NCBI RefSeq assembly: GCF_040939455.1
Contig: NC_134120.1
Span: 57,179,001 to 57,243,000 of the forward strand
Reading direction: 5' to 3'
Length of the DNA stretch: 64,000 nucleotides
DNA from: Microcebus murinus
Lineage: Eukaryota > Chordata > Mammalia > Primates > Cheirogaleidae
Shown: positions 37,831 through 50,072 of the stretch, piece after piece
Numbering within the stretch: the first letter of the stretch is position 1
Layout of the letters: every line of letters begins with the position of its first letter
Program-made: the position numbers and the translations under genes
Notes under the pieces: generated by a model
What the model was told of the DNA's origin: nothing
Seen by the model: the letters and a program-made list of their open reading frames with translations, nothing else
Database searches by the model: none

Positions 37831-38264
37831 TTATAAAAAGCTTTGTCTAAAGAAAACTACCCTTAGATATTACTAGCTTCTGAGAAGGTCAAGTTTAGAT
37901 TAGGGTCTTCATCAGACAATAGGCAAAGTCTAGTATTTGCTTATTATTTTCTTAAGCCTGATGAAAGGTCTAGAATATCCATGCTTGGTTTTCATCATAA
38001 TACATTGATATCACAATATCTATTAATCACCCCTTAAAGCATTAATCCCTCTTTAAAGGTACTTCTCTTTAGACAAGGGGAAGAGAGTAACCTACAGTGA
38101 AGAAACCTGACAAACTCCTCAGTCGGTGGTGAAGGCCAACACTGACAGTCACAAATCACGTTGCTAGTATGTACCCTTGATAGGTGCACAAAGACAAGGA
38201 CATAATCAACAACCAATGTCCCACCGTGGACTTTCCCAAACATACTCCAGTGTAGCCCCCTGGC

Positions 38265-38625
38265 ATGTCTTTATCAGCTGAAATTCCCTTTACCTCAAAT
38301 GCACCCTCTACCTCTGGAAACCTACTCATCCTTAAACAACCAGGCTTAAGTGCTACCTGTTCCACGAAGACTTCCTTGTTCTCTAAGTCTATAGTCATGT
38401 CTCTCTCCTATGTCCATGTGGTTTTATTGATCTGGAATCATCATTTATTTTTTCATGAAAAGCCTCTCTGGATCCAGGCAGAGCCAAGCACCAAGCCTCA
38501 CCCACCCAGCGCACCCACGTCAACCCTCACCGAAGCACAACACACAGTTAAAGACATGCATGTGCACTGCAGGTGATCACATGTCTTCATTGGATCGCCA
38601 GGCTCTTGAAAGCAGAGTTTATATC
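38265..38625 (+). repeat. L2 LINE 3' end, plus orientation
   Basis: Contains 'aaacctactcatccttaaac', 'cttaagtgctacctgttcc', 'gaagacttccttgttctc' and later 'caggctcttgaaagcag'. This is the characteristic L2 3' end order. An insertion or replaced segment lies between about 38440 and 38600, where the match is poor. Confidence 0.75.
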
Positions 38626-39041
38626 AATCCAGCTTCTGTCAACTCAAAAGGACTCATTCTAGTGAAGCCCTGTGGGCTCCTAACAACATGAAGAAATGAC
38701 TGTGACCAGTTGTGAGCAGGGAAGCTCTGTTCACTAGAAATGTTCCCTGACCTCCTGGAAACCATGACAACAGCTTCAGAAATCCAAAGTTTCTAGTAAG
38801 TAGCTCAAACCTAAATCAAGTTTCCAGATATGATGAATTCTTAAAAAATAACATACACTAATGCTAAAGAAAATGGGCCTCATTTATCCAATTTGTGAGT
38901 ATGCAAATTATAAATCTCAGTGACTGATTTGTTAGGCCAAGAAGGTATTCCCAAACTATCATTCACCTCATGCTAGATGGAAAATAAATCTAATGCTTGA
39001 CATAGATTCACATTCTCTCGCTGATATTAGGTTAGTAAGTA
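38626..39041. other. Unique DNA, nothing recognised
   Basis: No recognised feature in about 400 bp. Confidence 0.5.
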
Positions 39042-39290
39042 TGAACTGTCCTATTTCCTTAAGTACTAAGTTAGACAGTGGATATCTCTAACATTTCAAT
39101 TTGACACTTCTTGCTTTATTTTTACTGTAAAGGTACATCCTCAGCCTTTCAAACACAGAGACTTGTGATTATCTTTCAATTTTTTATAGCAATTTTTGTG
39201 AAACTATGGATAAGTCAAAGATTTGTGTTATTTTCGCATATGAGTTCTGTGGTGGAACCAATGAAGCACGGACAGCTGGAAATATCAACG
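39042..39290 (+). mobile_element. Mariner element, 5' fragment (second copy)
   Basis: The left end 'tgaactgtcctatttcctta' matches the terminal repeat of the full-length element at 54277 read in reverse ('tggaatgtccgatttcctga'). A TA lies immediately outside (39040-39041). The match continues through 'aaggtacatcctc', 'cttgtgattatctttcaa', 'tttttgtgaaactatggata' and 'atgagttctgt' to 'gaaatatcaacg' at 39290 and then stops abruptly. The first third of the transposase reading frame or less remains, with substitutions. No right end is found nearby, so it is a truncated relic. The following 'gtgccggtccacggcc' may start another old repeat. Confidence 0.85.
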
Positions 39291-42200
39291 GTGCCGGTCC
39301 ACGGCCGGGGCTTGGGTACTACAGCCTTGTAGAACAACACAAAATAATTTAGATACTTATACTTTGCTGTCTTCTAGCCCATTCAAATGAAAATAGTAAT
39401 CTGAAAATCAACAGTTTATCTAATACTGAATTCCACAGGTAGGGGACATTAAGATGTTTCTCGGAAGTAATCCAGCTGAACAGTTTCTAAAAATGGAAAG
39501 AGACAAGGGAAGGCGGGAACATGTGGGCTGTGACTGATTTTACTTCTATCCTATTTGCAATTGTACTTAAAATTGTGTATCCCAAATTAATGCAGAAAGG
39601 TAATGTCAAGGTAACATGGTTCCACTGAATGTCATTCCTTCCATCTTGCTATTTAAAAAAAATTTAACTAAAGTACATAATTTATTCCCATTTCCTTAGC
39701 TTTCACTTAATGTCCTTTTTCTGTTGCCGGACACTTCATTCCATTCAGTCGTCATGTCTGCTTAGGCTCCTCTTGGCTGTGACAGTTTCTCAGAATTTCC
39801 TTATTTTTGATGACCTTGACAGTTTTAAGGAGTAAAGATCAGGTATTTTGTACAATTCCCTTGACCGGGATTTGTCTGATTCTTTCCCTCATGATTAGAC
39901 TAAAGCTGTGGGTTTTGGAGAGGAAGCCCACAAAGGCAAAGCATCACCCATGCCATCACACCAGCACAGCGTGTCACGGCCAGTGCTGACGGCCATCACC
40001 TGGCTGTAGTGTTTGTCAGGCTGCTCCACGACACGGCCACTCTCTTCCTCCTCTCCATGCTCTGTACACAGTCCACATGTAAGGAGTGAGGAGTTACGCT
40101 CCATCTCCTTGAGGGGGGGTGTCCACATAAATTATTGATTATCATTTGGAAGCATATGCAAGTGGAAATGCTACTCACTAAAATATTATTTTTAATGGTC
40201 AAAGGTATTAAAATTTAAATTCTGATATAATGTTCCTAACATTAGTTTTCCTAAAGGAAATAGTAGTATTAAAGGGCAATAGGATTTGTAGCAAAAAAAT
40301 TTGAGTAGATCTATTTGAAAATGTCTCTAGACCCTGAGTCCACGGTGCCCAGGTGCTCACACTTGGATTCAGGTGTGGATGGTATCCTGCACACCACCCT
40401 TTCATGGCTAGGCCTGACCACATAAAGATGAAAGATTAACAGAAGAGTCCCTATTTAAAGCCACATTTTAAATTAAATATTTAAAATGGTACTACCAAAA
40501 TATGTAATATTTTATTACACATATTTTTATTATAAATATTTTATTTCACATATATGGACTCCCTTAGCATAGAAAAACACATTAAAAACAACTAGTTAGC
40601 GACAGTCTGAGTTATATACACTACTGTGGGCCAGTATTGGACTTTGGCCATAATTAATATTTTTATATGGGGAATTATGTTTTTAGTTCAAACAACTGGC
40701 CTTCAGGGCAAACATGTGGAATGCAAATATCTGTAAAGCTGGCCCTGCCTACAGATCATTCCTCGATCTATTGGTTCGGTGACCATTTGCTGGCTGCCTA
40801 CTGTCCTCATGATGCCTATTGTATGTCAGGCCTCAAGGAAGCAGAGAAAAGTAAGATCATCACAATCTACTCAAACACCAAGCAAAAGTAAGGTAATGGG
40901 GTTACACTCCAGCCATGTGACAAGAATAATCAGAAGAAATGAAGAGACTGAGAGTGAAAAATGGGCTGGAGAGAGAACACCTCAAACAGGCTCACTCACT
41001 AATTTGCTGTACAAATGACAACTTCAATGAACAGGTGTCAGTTACACCTTCCAGGAGGTGTTCAGCTGACTTTACTCACTCCCAGGTCATAGGCTGCACG
41101 CATGACACCAGTTTCGTGCATTAACACCAAAGAGAACAACACATAAAACCAGACCCAGCCATAGTGTGCGGTGGGCCAGGGCTAATATCTTTACGAGGGG
41201 CCAGACACTATTAGCAGCAGTGGACACGGAGATTAGACAGTGTGTCTGCACTGGTAAAGATCTAGATAACAGAGTTATCAGAAAACTAAAGATTAATTAT
41301 GCTCCGTGGCTATTAATGAGAATCACCCCCTGTTCTTGGCACAGCTCAGGGAACACAATATTTCAACTTCTGATGGGGAAAACCTGATGCTCAAATCATG
41401 CAAATAATTATTTGTTTCAGAAGAAACAAATCCTTTTAATTTATGACTTTTCTAACTCTATAATTTAATTTATTTCTGTTTTAAGAGGTGGTTTGCAGAC
41501 ATATTTTAAGAATGCCATTCTTTACAATCTTGTCTCACATCTTCAGACATTTTTCTGTCACTGTAACCAGTGTCTAGACACCCAAATTAAGTACTGTAAA
41601 CCCAGCAACAACCAAAATGATCCTTCTGCTTTAGATAATGTGTACACAAGGTCACAAACACACAAGCATACAGATATTTTCAACATGTACCAAATAGGAG
41701 ACCTTTATTTGTAGACAAAAATATTGATGTTGCTAAGTGATACTGAACAAATCACAAGCTATAAATCTTTATTATTTATTTCCATCTATTTCCCACTCAT
41801 GAACAATTTTAACACTGTTCCAAGACTGCACATATTTAGTCTCAACGAGAATGTCACATTTACTAAAAATACATAACAAAATACTAGCCTGTTATCAATT
41901 TTTAGATCCTTCCTTAAACATCTACAGAGGAAGGGTCAAGTCTTAACTCAGCAACATCATAAAAAAAGGAAATGAACCAAATAAAATGATCATCGATTAG
42001 TTTCAACCTAATTCTAGGCCCTTTTATGTGTAGCACACTCTGAACTTTTCCTAACAAGACAGAAATAAAGCAGGGCAAAGAAAATCCATGGGCAGGCCCA
42101 AACTGAAACTCAGTAAAGAACTGTCCTGCTGCCTTCTCATACCTTTTGGAAGAACGGCATGATCCAAAAGTGGGATACATCATGGAAGTAAGAGCAGAGA

Positions 42201-43539
42201 GCTGAAGTTCTCCAGTAGCCACTGGACAATTAGCCCCAGCCTGTAGGAAGTGCAGGGGAGGGACAAGCCCGTGGGCCCCAGTCAAAGGCGCAGCCGGACT
42301 GCACAGGGAAGCCCACGTGGGGAGGGACGGCCACTGACGGGCCTGGCCGGGAAGAATCCTGACCCTCAGGGACTAATGTTATGGGGACCTCAAAGATATT
42401 TTCAAAGATGCATAAACAACAGGTCTAGAGATAGTGCCCACTCCTTCTAGATTCACCTACAGCAGAGGAGACCAGAAGGCACACGGTATAAATGGGGGGC
42501 AGGGGTGGCTGGAGGCACAGAATGACCCGGTTTATCTCATGACCACTGGAGGTAAAGTAAAAAATTGGGTCCTGCCGACAGTTCGGAAGTGGCATTGGCA
42601 GCAGTGGTAGCGTTTAGTGGCACATGGGAAGTCGCTGGCTAGGCACATGCAGATAAGAAGTGCCCAGGGCTCTGTTACCTCCTCATGCAGAGGCCGAGCC
42701 CAGGCTGGGGGGTCCAGCACCGCAGCCACTACAGAGGGGCATGGGCGGAGGGCAGCGTGGCCAGGTGCCGTCACCCTGGGCACATTGGACGGCTCGAGGG
42801 AGGCCAAGAATAGGAACCAGCACTGCTGGACACTGAAGAAGGGACTCGTGCTACACGAGGGCCGGAGCCAGGATCCAGACACCCCTGATAGTGTGACCAG
42901 GGTCTCGCTCTTCGTGGGGTTCCGTCCATCACCCCAAGATCTGGGCAGACACGGGGGCTGTCAGCCAGACCACCAGAGTCTTCTTCAGCTCACACCTCGG
43001 CTGCGCTGAGCTCCTGGGTCTCTGGTTGTCCTTGACCCAGGGGAGACGTGAATCTGCACGTGGCTGCTGCTGTCTGAGCACGTTCGGAGGCCGCTGCGGC
43101 GCCAGCCTCCAAGGCACCTGCGCACCACACGTGCTCAGGCCGCGCCCTCCTCACGCTGCCGTCAGGAACACGCTTGCTTGGCACGAGCACGCTCTCTGCA
43201 CTTGGAGCTGCGAGGCACTTCACGCCCTTTGTAGTTCCCAGTGTGCATCTCTCCACAGGCCCCTGCCGTCTCCTGCTGTCACCCATCACAATGTGCATGA
43301 CACCAATCAGTGGAAGATTTTCCCTATGCTAGCTCTCCCTTTATCACAGAAATTAAACAGTTCTGCAGTTGAAATCACCTTCCTATTACACGTGAGGTGC
43401 GTTTCTGCTCCGGGCTGTGTCCTCTGGGCTCTGTGAAGCCGCCTTCCCTCCCTCCAGCGCACCGACACACTGTGCTGGAACCTTGTTCACGGCACGGACT
43501 TCTTATGATGTAGTAATCTCTTTTCAGATCTTATGTTCA
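39291..43539. other. Unique DNA, no gene recognised
   Basis: About 4.2 kb, AT-rich up to 42.2 kb and GC-rich from 42.2 to 43.4 kb. The GC-rich part has overlapping open frames of 100-136 codons on both strands (42617-43436) without a recognisable domain. No RNA gene or repeat family seen. Confidence 0.4.
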
Positions 43540-43648
43540 GCAGATAATAAGTCCCTTGAAGACAGAAATTGTGCCTAATTTCTCCCTGTGCAGGGACCTG
43601 GCCAGCATTCCAAAAACAAAAAACCAATAAATATTTTGCTGAATTAGA
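43540..43648 (+). repeat. L2 LINE terminal fragment, plus orientation
   Basis: Contains 'aagtcccttgaagacagaaa', 'ttgtgcctaatttctcc' and ends 'aataaatattttgctgaa', matching the last part of L2. Confidence 0.7.
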
Positions 43649-43651
43649 ATA

Positions 43652-43800
43652 TGCTAGTTGGATGATGGCAGTAGTTCCAAATGGTGCATGGAACCTTGTC
43701 ATATCCATTTTATAGAATAAATGCAGCTCAGAGAAATTAAGACACTTGCCCAACTTCCCTTCTAAAGTGGCCTGGCTTTGAACCTAGTTCTGTTTGGTGG
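43652..43800 (-). repeat. MIR SINE, minus orientation
   Basis: Contains 'ccattttatagaataaatgc', 'gctcagagaaattaagacac', 'ttgcccaacttccc' and 'gcctggctttgaacctag'. These are the reverse complement of the MIR core and tRNA-related region. Confidence 0.75.
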
Positions 43801-46474
43801 CAAAATTGCCTTCTTGGCCCCTCTGTAGCTGGCTTCCCCAGAAAACACAAGGAAGCAAGAAGGCCAAAGGGTGAAGCCTTTAAATTCCACAGACTAAGAC
43901 AGGACCATCCTGGCTGCTGCTGGAGCACACAGTCTCGGCTCATCTCAACCCTTCCTCTGTTCTCTCGGGTCGCTCCCTGGGTCCTCACAGTGGCCGCCGC
44001 CTGTGTGCGGCTTGGATACTGTGATTCAGTGCCCTTCCCCAGACACGGGGACACGATGACAGCTTTGTTCTCCAATTAGAATGCTCAGGGAGTCAAAGGA
44101 GCCAAAGTGAGTCGATGAGCCTGACGAAACCGTGTGGTCTCCTGAGCCCTCTGCCCCTGACCGGCTGAGCCAGCACCTTCCAGCAACCCACCTCCCGGCT
44201 CCCTCCTTGCCACGCGTGTGTCACGGTCTCCGAGAGATGAAGACAGCTGTTTTCATTACGGTTGTAGCCTAAACAAATCTCCAGCTTCTTACTGAGAATA
44301 TTTAATAAAACCAACAGGGGTTAAAACCTGCCCGCAGGGAGCTCAGCAACTAGATCCTGCGCGGAGCCTCCCGCACGCCCGCAAAGGGGTCTCATCTGCA
44401 CACGGCTTTCCTGAGACGCCCGCGTGCCGCCCGCCCGCCAGCCCAGCCCAGCCGTGTGACATCTCCGTGAGGCACACACCAGCACGGATTTGTGACGACA
44501 GTGAAACGCGGCTGCCTGTCAGCGTCGGCGGCCGAGCAGCTGCTGGGCTCTTAGGGAGCCGGAGATTCCGCAACGCCACTGGGGAGCCGCCCCTGGAGGT
44601 GGGAAAAGGGAGCCGGTCCGGCCCTTGTACTGTGCCTTCCGGTGTTTATTAGGTGCCCATGAAGTGGACACCTTGGCGGGTTTCCAATGAGTTTCAGACA
44701 TCGCTCTTATCCCCAAGTGGCTGGTACAGGGAGTTAATTTTTCAAATAGTTCCAGCTTTCAGTGAAGCCAAGAATCTGCAATCCTAACTTTAAGGTGTAA
44801 GAATCGCATGATCTGAATGGATGCTACTCAAGTAAATGACGAAGCTACATCTTCTTCCTTCTACCCCAAAGGATGATTTAGCTGGAATAAAGCCAGTGAC
44901 GAAAGCAGGTGACAACGGGAGACAGATGCACAATTCTCAGGCCTGAGGACTGCAAATGCCGACACCTGGGCCCTCCGGAACCTTACCTCACCCCGGTCAA
45001 TATACTTCAGGACAGGACGGCAAAGTCCCAGCAGTGGCGCCGCCTCCCTCCCCGGCCGGGTCTCAGCTGCTCTCCTCTTCAGCAGCCTACATGGAAAAGA
45101 AGGTGCTCTTCCTCTGGGGGCGGCCGCGAGGCCGCCTCTCCAGGCCGGCCGACCTTCCACGCAGCCGTCTCATGGCCGCAGGGACACTAGCTGCTTCACT
45201 GAGGCAGGTGACCGCACCCTCAGGCCCCCCTTCTGCTAAGCCTCGTGGGGGCTGGCGGCCATGCGCCAACAGCATTAGGCCCAGTGAGCCGTGTTAAGTG
45301 CCTGCACACAGACCGCAGACTAGGGAGGAAATGCCCTTTTCGGGCGTGACAACAGCTTATCCCTTTTGCTCCGGGATGCTCAGGGAACTGCCAAGTTTCT
45401 TCAGTTATATCAAACAGCAATGGAGCTTGTGGATTTAAAAAAATCACCATCTTTAGTCTTTAATCGTTGAGCTGTTCAGTCAGCCAAGCCATTCCAAGGA
45501 GCCCCAGCAGTTAAGAGCAGAGGCTGGGCTGCGAGGCTCCCTGCAGAGCCTCCTCCGACCGCCCTTCCCCTGCCCAGGGAGCTCCCCGGGGGGCACAGAC
45601 GCGGGGTGGGCTGGCTGCAGCCCTCTCTCCGCTTGCCACCTGCGCCCACCAGCCCAGCTCTGTGCCTCGGCTCTGCTGAGTCTCCTGCCGCCCGCTGCAC
45701 TGGCCCGAGCCTGGATGGCCTCCTCGCGCCCCTGACTGCTCCTGTGTCACAGGGCGGGGCTCAAGTCCAGAAAGGGAAAGCGCTCGTGAGCCCACGGCCA
45801 GAGAGAGATGGCTTCGAACCCCCTCACTGCGCTGCTCCACTTTCCACCTCCGCTCCCTCAGGGCCACTCTGCCCGCCTGAGCGAAGCCCGCGCTCCCGCG
45901 CCCTGCACAGCCCAGCCTGTGTGACCGGCTGCCCTGGCTTTTGAGAAGCAGTTACCTGCATCCCCTCCAACTCAGCACGCCACGCCATGACCTCTCCCAC
46001 CTCTGTCCCCGCCCTCCTCCACCCTGCAGCTAGTGTGGCACCAACAAACCCACGCTCCTCCCAGCCGCTGGACAGAGGCTTGCGGAGGAACAGCCAGTTA
46101 TCCCTGGCACTCGCCTGTCACTCATGAAAGGGAGCGCTGTTAAGGGATCCCCACAGGGAGAGACAAGATGATACAGAATGATTCTCTGCCTGAGAGATGT
46201 AGGGTCACTCAACGGGTCCTAACTTGCAAAGTTCCTATTTAATCATATGCATATTTTCTCACACTTCAATTAAGGGTTCAGCATGCATTTTGGTTCTGCC
46301 AAAGGGATGTATGTATATAACATACACATCAATAAAATTAGGACATTAAAGAGCAAAGCCCTCAAGGAGTCCACGTCTCCTCTGTATTTGTAACCTAGAG
46401 CTCTTCAGTTCCAGTCATCTGACCTGCACATGCGCAGCCGGGGTAGCTCAACAGAGTGGTCACAGAAGCACTGA
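43801..46474. other. Unique GC-rich DNA with CpG patches, no gene recognised
   Basis: CpG-dense patches lie at 44345-44600 and 45040-45180, including a 'gcggccgcgaggccgcc' palindrome-like block near 45120. Many overlapping open frames of 60-120 codons on both strands follow the composition. No exon, domain or known promoter element can be assigned. Confidence 0.4.
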
Positions 46475-46724
46475 GGCCAGGCGCGGCGGCTCACACCTGT
46501 AATCCTAGTACTCTGGGAGGCCCAGGTGGGAGGAATGCTTGAGGCCAAGAGTTTGAGACCAGCCTGGGCAACATAGCAAGATCACATCTCTTTAAAAAAA
46601 AATGTTTTTTTTAAATTAGGGGAGGCTGAGGTAGGAGGATCTCTTAAGCCCAGGAGTCTGAGGTTGTAGTGATCTATGATGATGCCACTGCACTCCAGCC
46701 TGGGCTACAGGCAGGACCATGTCT
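46475..46724 (+). mobile_element. Old Alu (J-like) with internal deletion, plus orientation
   Basis: Starts 'ggccaggcgcggcggctcac' and has a full left arm ending in 'agcaagatcacatctc', a poly-A linker, and a right arm that lacks its first part, beginning at 'ggggaggctgaggtaggagg'. The right arm ends 'gcactccagcctgggctac'. It lacks the lemur linker. A short candidate duplication 'gaagcac' lies on both sides. Confidence 0.88.
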
Positions 46725-49660
46725 AGGTGGGAAGCACATAGGCCTTTGGGCCCTGGAGCCATCCTCCCGCATGCTCTGCCAACGGTGCCCGGGACAGCCA
46801 CCCTGCCCAGGCTGTCGGTCAGGCCCATCAAGAGGAGGCCCTAACGCTGCCCTCTTCTCTCAGCTAAGCATCTTCTGGGGCACCCAGTTGGAGAAGCCTG
46901 AATTTTCTGGCCATTAAAACCTTAGGGCTAACTTCATATAGGAATGTTTACATTCTAAAAACATTTAATTTATGTTTTACCTAACTAATACTTCCAATTA
47001 AAGAAGTAATACCTCCCCATTATAGACAATTTGGGAAACACTGAGAAGCACATAAGGAAAAGACACAAAATGCCACCTGCCATCATGTTCAACCTTCTGC
47101 AGTGCTTCAGGGAGTTGAGACCTTTCTCCTGGGCAGCAGCTGAAATCCAACCTCCTCTCGGTCTATGGAATGTCACTATTATGAAGATGGCTCCTCTCTG
47201 TCCCCAAAAGGTGTCTGGTGTGTTCAGACTTTAGCTTCACTGTCAGCAGTCCCTGGCTAGGTCTGCCTGTCCTCCTGCTAGTCCACCCGAGAGAAACAGC
47301 ACATCTCACAGGTGCTGTGTCACTACACAACCCTCACTGACCCAGTCCGCCATGCAGGCTGCCACCATCAACCATCTATGACTTCCGGAAGCCATGCAAG
47401 GTGAACCAATCTCTGGGCCAGCTGCCAGGATGATTTCACAATTTTCTGTCTCCTGAAAACACATCTTTGTATTCTTCTTGGTCTATAACTGCATTAAGCT
47501 CAGGGCTCAATTCCTTCCAGCTTCAAATACTTTCCCTGCTAAGGAGGTGGGGAGGAAAGCACAGCTTCTGCTATTTATGGTGCCACAGAAAGTTTGTTTA
47601 TCCTATTAACAAAATCAACAGTTGTGACTCCATGGCATCCTAAAAATGTCCCTGGCCCACTGCAGCACCCTGACTGGGAAGTAACACTCCAGAAAAACAG
47701 CCCTGAGGCAGAGCAGTGCCTCGGGCAATGATCACATTTTCACTAAAGTTTCCCAATCCTGTCTCTGAAGGTGTTTTTGAAAGGCAGCCTGGCTCCAGTA
47801 GCAGGCCGAGATTTAAACAGCGGTTTCGGGACTGAAGTGCCAGCCTTGGCTTCACCAGTGCCTCACACTGTGTGCGCGCGTGTGCGTGCAAGGGTGCGTG
47901 CATGTGTGTGCATGAATGTGCACATGTATGTGGTATGCATTGCGTACAGTGGTGCATGTGTGTATGCGTGACCATGTGCACATGTATGTGAGTGTGCATG
48001 CTTGGGGTGGCCTTGTCCTGGTATCCCCAGGCACCCACCAGAGTCTGGGTTTCCTCACGGGCATTTCCTCAGTTAACCCTCCCAGCAGCCCTGCTGGAGG
48101 TAGGTGTTAGGTCCTTATTAAAGAAGTGGTGGCTCAGAAAGTGTGACTGAGAGAAAGGAGACAGAGTTTGAATCTGAACTAGAGTCTGGTTGACTGTACA
48201 GATCCACCAAACTCCAGGAGACCGACAGACTCCAGGGCCTCCACCAATGCACCCGAGACCTAAAGTAAGACAGACCAAGAAAGTAAATGCGCAAAGGTAA
48301 CCTGGAAATGGTTATTAATAGACGAGATGCTAATTTTAGCAATAATGCAACAGTGCTAATTCTCTCCAATTGAAAAAGGTCTTATTTTTCAATTCAGTTT
48401 GTTAAACCTCCTTTGGGGTTCTAACACCATTTATACCCCTAAACCACACACTTCCATGTCCCCAGCACCATCACACACTTCAGTACCCAAAGACAACAGA
48501 ATGGAACAAAACGGAAAAGGAAAGGGCCAGCTGGTCTCAGGATGCAGGACGACTTGAGCCAGGGGCGCGTGTGCGGGTGACTCTGGCAGGACGAGGGCGT
48601 GAAGATAGTTTCAGGAGCAGGAGCTGAGACCTTCGGCTCCAGCCCAACTCAGACGCTGTGGTTGGCCCAGGAAGGCACTAAAGGACACGAAAAGCTGACT
48701 GCTCATCTAAGCACTTGTCCACATCTGTGACAGCTTTCCAGGGAGGATTTAGATTTAAGTGGCTGTACTGAATCAGAAGAACCATTTAAAATAAATCCTT
48801 CAGAAATGTACGTGGGTGATCCCTAGACTGCCTTCAGTAGCTGAGCTCGTGCCCCACCAGGGTGCCCCTGCTCAGGGGCACATGACGCCACGGAAAATGA
48901 CTGTGAAAAGGCAGCACCCATCGACCACATTTACCATGTTTTTGCAGAGAATTGGTTCTCCTGGGCAGCTGGGCAATATTGGAAACCGGAAAACAGCAGG
49001 AGGACTTGGCGGGATGACAGGCAAGCGGCAGTATCTCTGTCCCCTGGTGCCGCTGGGCTGCAGCAGCCCCTTCTCTTTGCAAACACAGCCCTCACTTCAG
49101 GGGAGCAAACTGCGGGGAAAGGATGTGTTTAAACACTCTGAGGACTCACAAGGACACCAACAGGAAATGAGAGCAGAGGAGAGTGTCAGAGTTTCTGGAA
49201 CACCTCCCTCCCTGTCTTCTACCACTCTGCCTCGAGAAGGACTGGAGCCCACAGCTGGGGGAGCACTCAGGAGCAGACAGGCAGCTGACACATAAATAAG
49301 GAAGGGTGGCAGATGTGCTCAGGACTGCAACCCCCGCTCAGGAACCCCCGCACGCTGTGGGCAGTTCAGAGTGCTGAAGTTCCGCGCCAGGAAGGCCCGC
49401 TGATAAGCCACCCCTTCCAGACGTGGAGGGCATTTCTGAGCATGGTGACTGTGGAATAGTGTCCCAAGGTGTCTCAGTGGAGAGTAAGTATATTCAGTAT
49501 TAACTTGAAATGTGCACAGTGCGGGACACTGTACCCAAAAGTCTTCTGGCAGGAAACACTAGTTCTGGTTTTAAGCTCACATTTTAAAAGGGAACCTGGG
49601 AATCCCACCATTTGGGAAAACCACTCTTCGCATTGTTCTTTCAGCTATCTCTGTGCACAC
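46725..49660. other. Unique DNA with a diverged GT-rich tract at 47868-48005
   Basis: The GT-rich tract consists of 'tgtgtgcgcgcgtgtgcgtg' and many 'gtgcatgtgtgt' words without a fixed period. A weak reversed MIR-like patch near 48065-48150 is too diverged to call. The remaining DNA has no recognised gene or RNA. An open frame of 159 codons at 48816-49295 has no domain. Confidence 0.45.
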
Positions 49661-49794
49661 TCCTTCCTTCCTTCTTTCCTTCCTTCCTTCCTTCCTTCCT
49701 TCCTTCCTTCCTTCCTTCCTTCCTTCCTTCCTTCCTTCCTTCCTTCCTTCCTTCCTTCCTCCTTCCCTCCCTCCCTCCCTTCCTACCTACCTAC
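49661..49794. repeat. (CCTT)n microsatellite with CCCT and CCTA ends, adjoining an Alu
   Basis: About 100 bp of nearly pure CTTC/CCTT units run into CCCT units and then three CCTA units, total 134 bp. It lies exactly where the reversed poly-A tail of the neighbouring Alu should be. On the Alu strand it reads as (AAGG)n, so it most likely grew from the Alu tail. Frames through it encode SFLP-type repeats and are not genes. Confidence 0.97.
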
Positions 49795-50072
49795 AGGGTC
49801 TTGCTCTTGTCTCCTGGGCTACAGTGCCGTGGTGTCAGCCTAGCTCACAGCAACCTCAAACTCCGGGGCTCACACGATCCTCCTGCCTCAGCCTCCCCAG
49901 TAGCTGGGACTACAGGCATGCGCCACCATGCCCGGCTAATTTTTTATTTTTTATAGAGATGGGGTTTCACTATGTTGCACAGGCTGGTCTCCAACTCCTG
50001 GCCTCAAGTGATTCTCCTACCTCAGCCTCTCAAAATGCTAGGATTACAGGTGTGAACCACCACACCCAGCCC
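49795..50072 (-). mobile_element. Alu, minus orientation, with tail converted to AAGG repeat
   Basis: Contains 'agggtcttgctcttgtctcc', 'tcagcctagctcacagcaac', 'gtagctgggactacaggcat' and ends 'gtgaaccaccacacccagcc'. Both arms are present. The poly-A tail is replaced by the adjoining tetranucleotide tract. Confidence 0.93.

Noticed and set aside
48065..48190. Possible reversed MIR
   Set aside because: Only one or two short blocks match ('taggtgttaggtccttatta'), too little to separate from chance.
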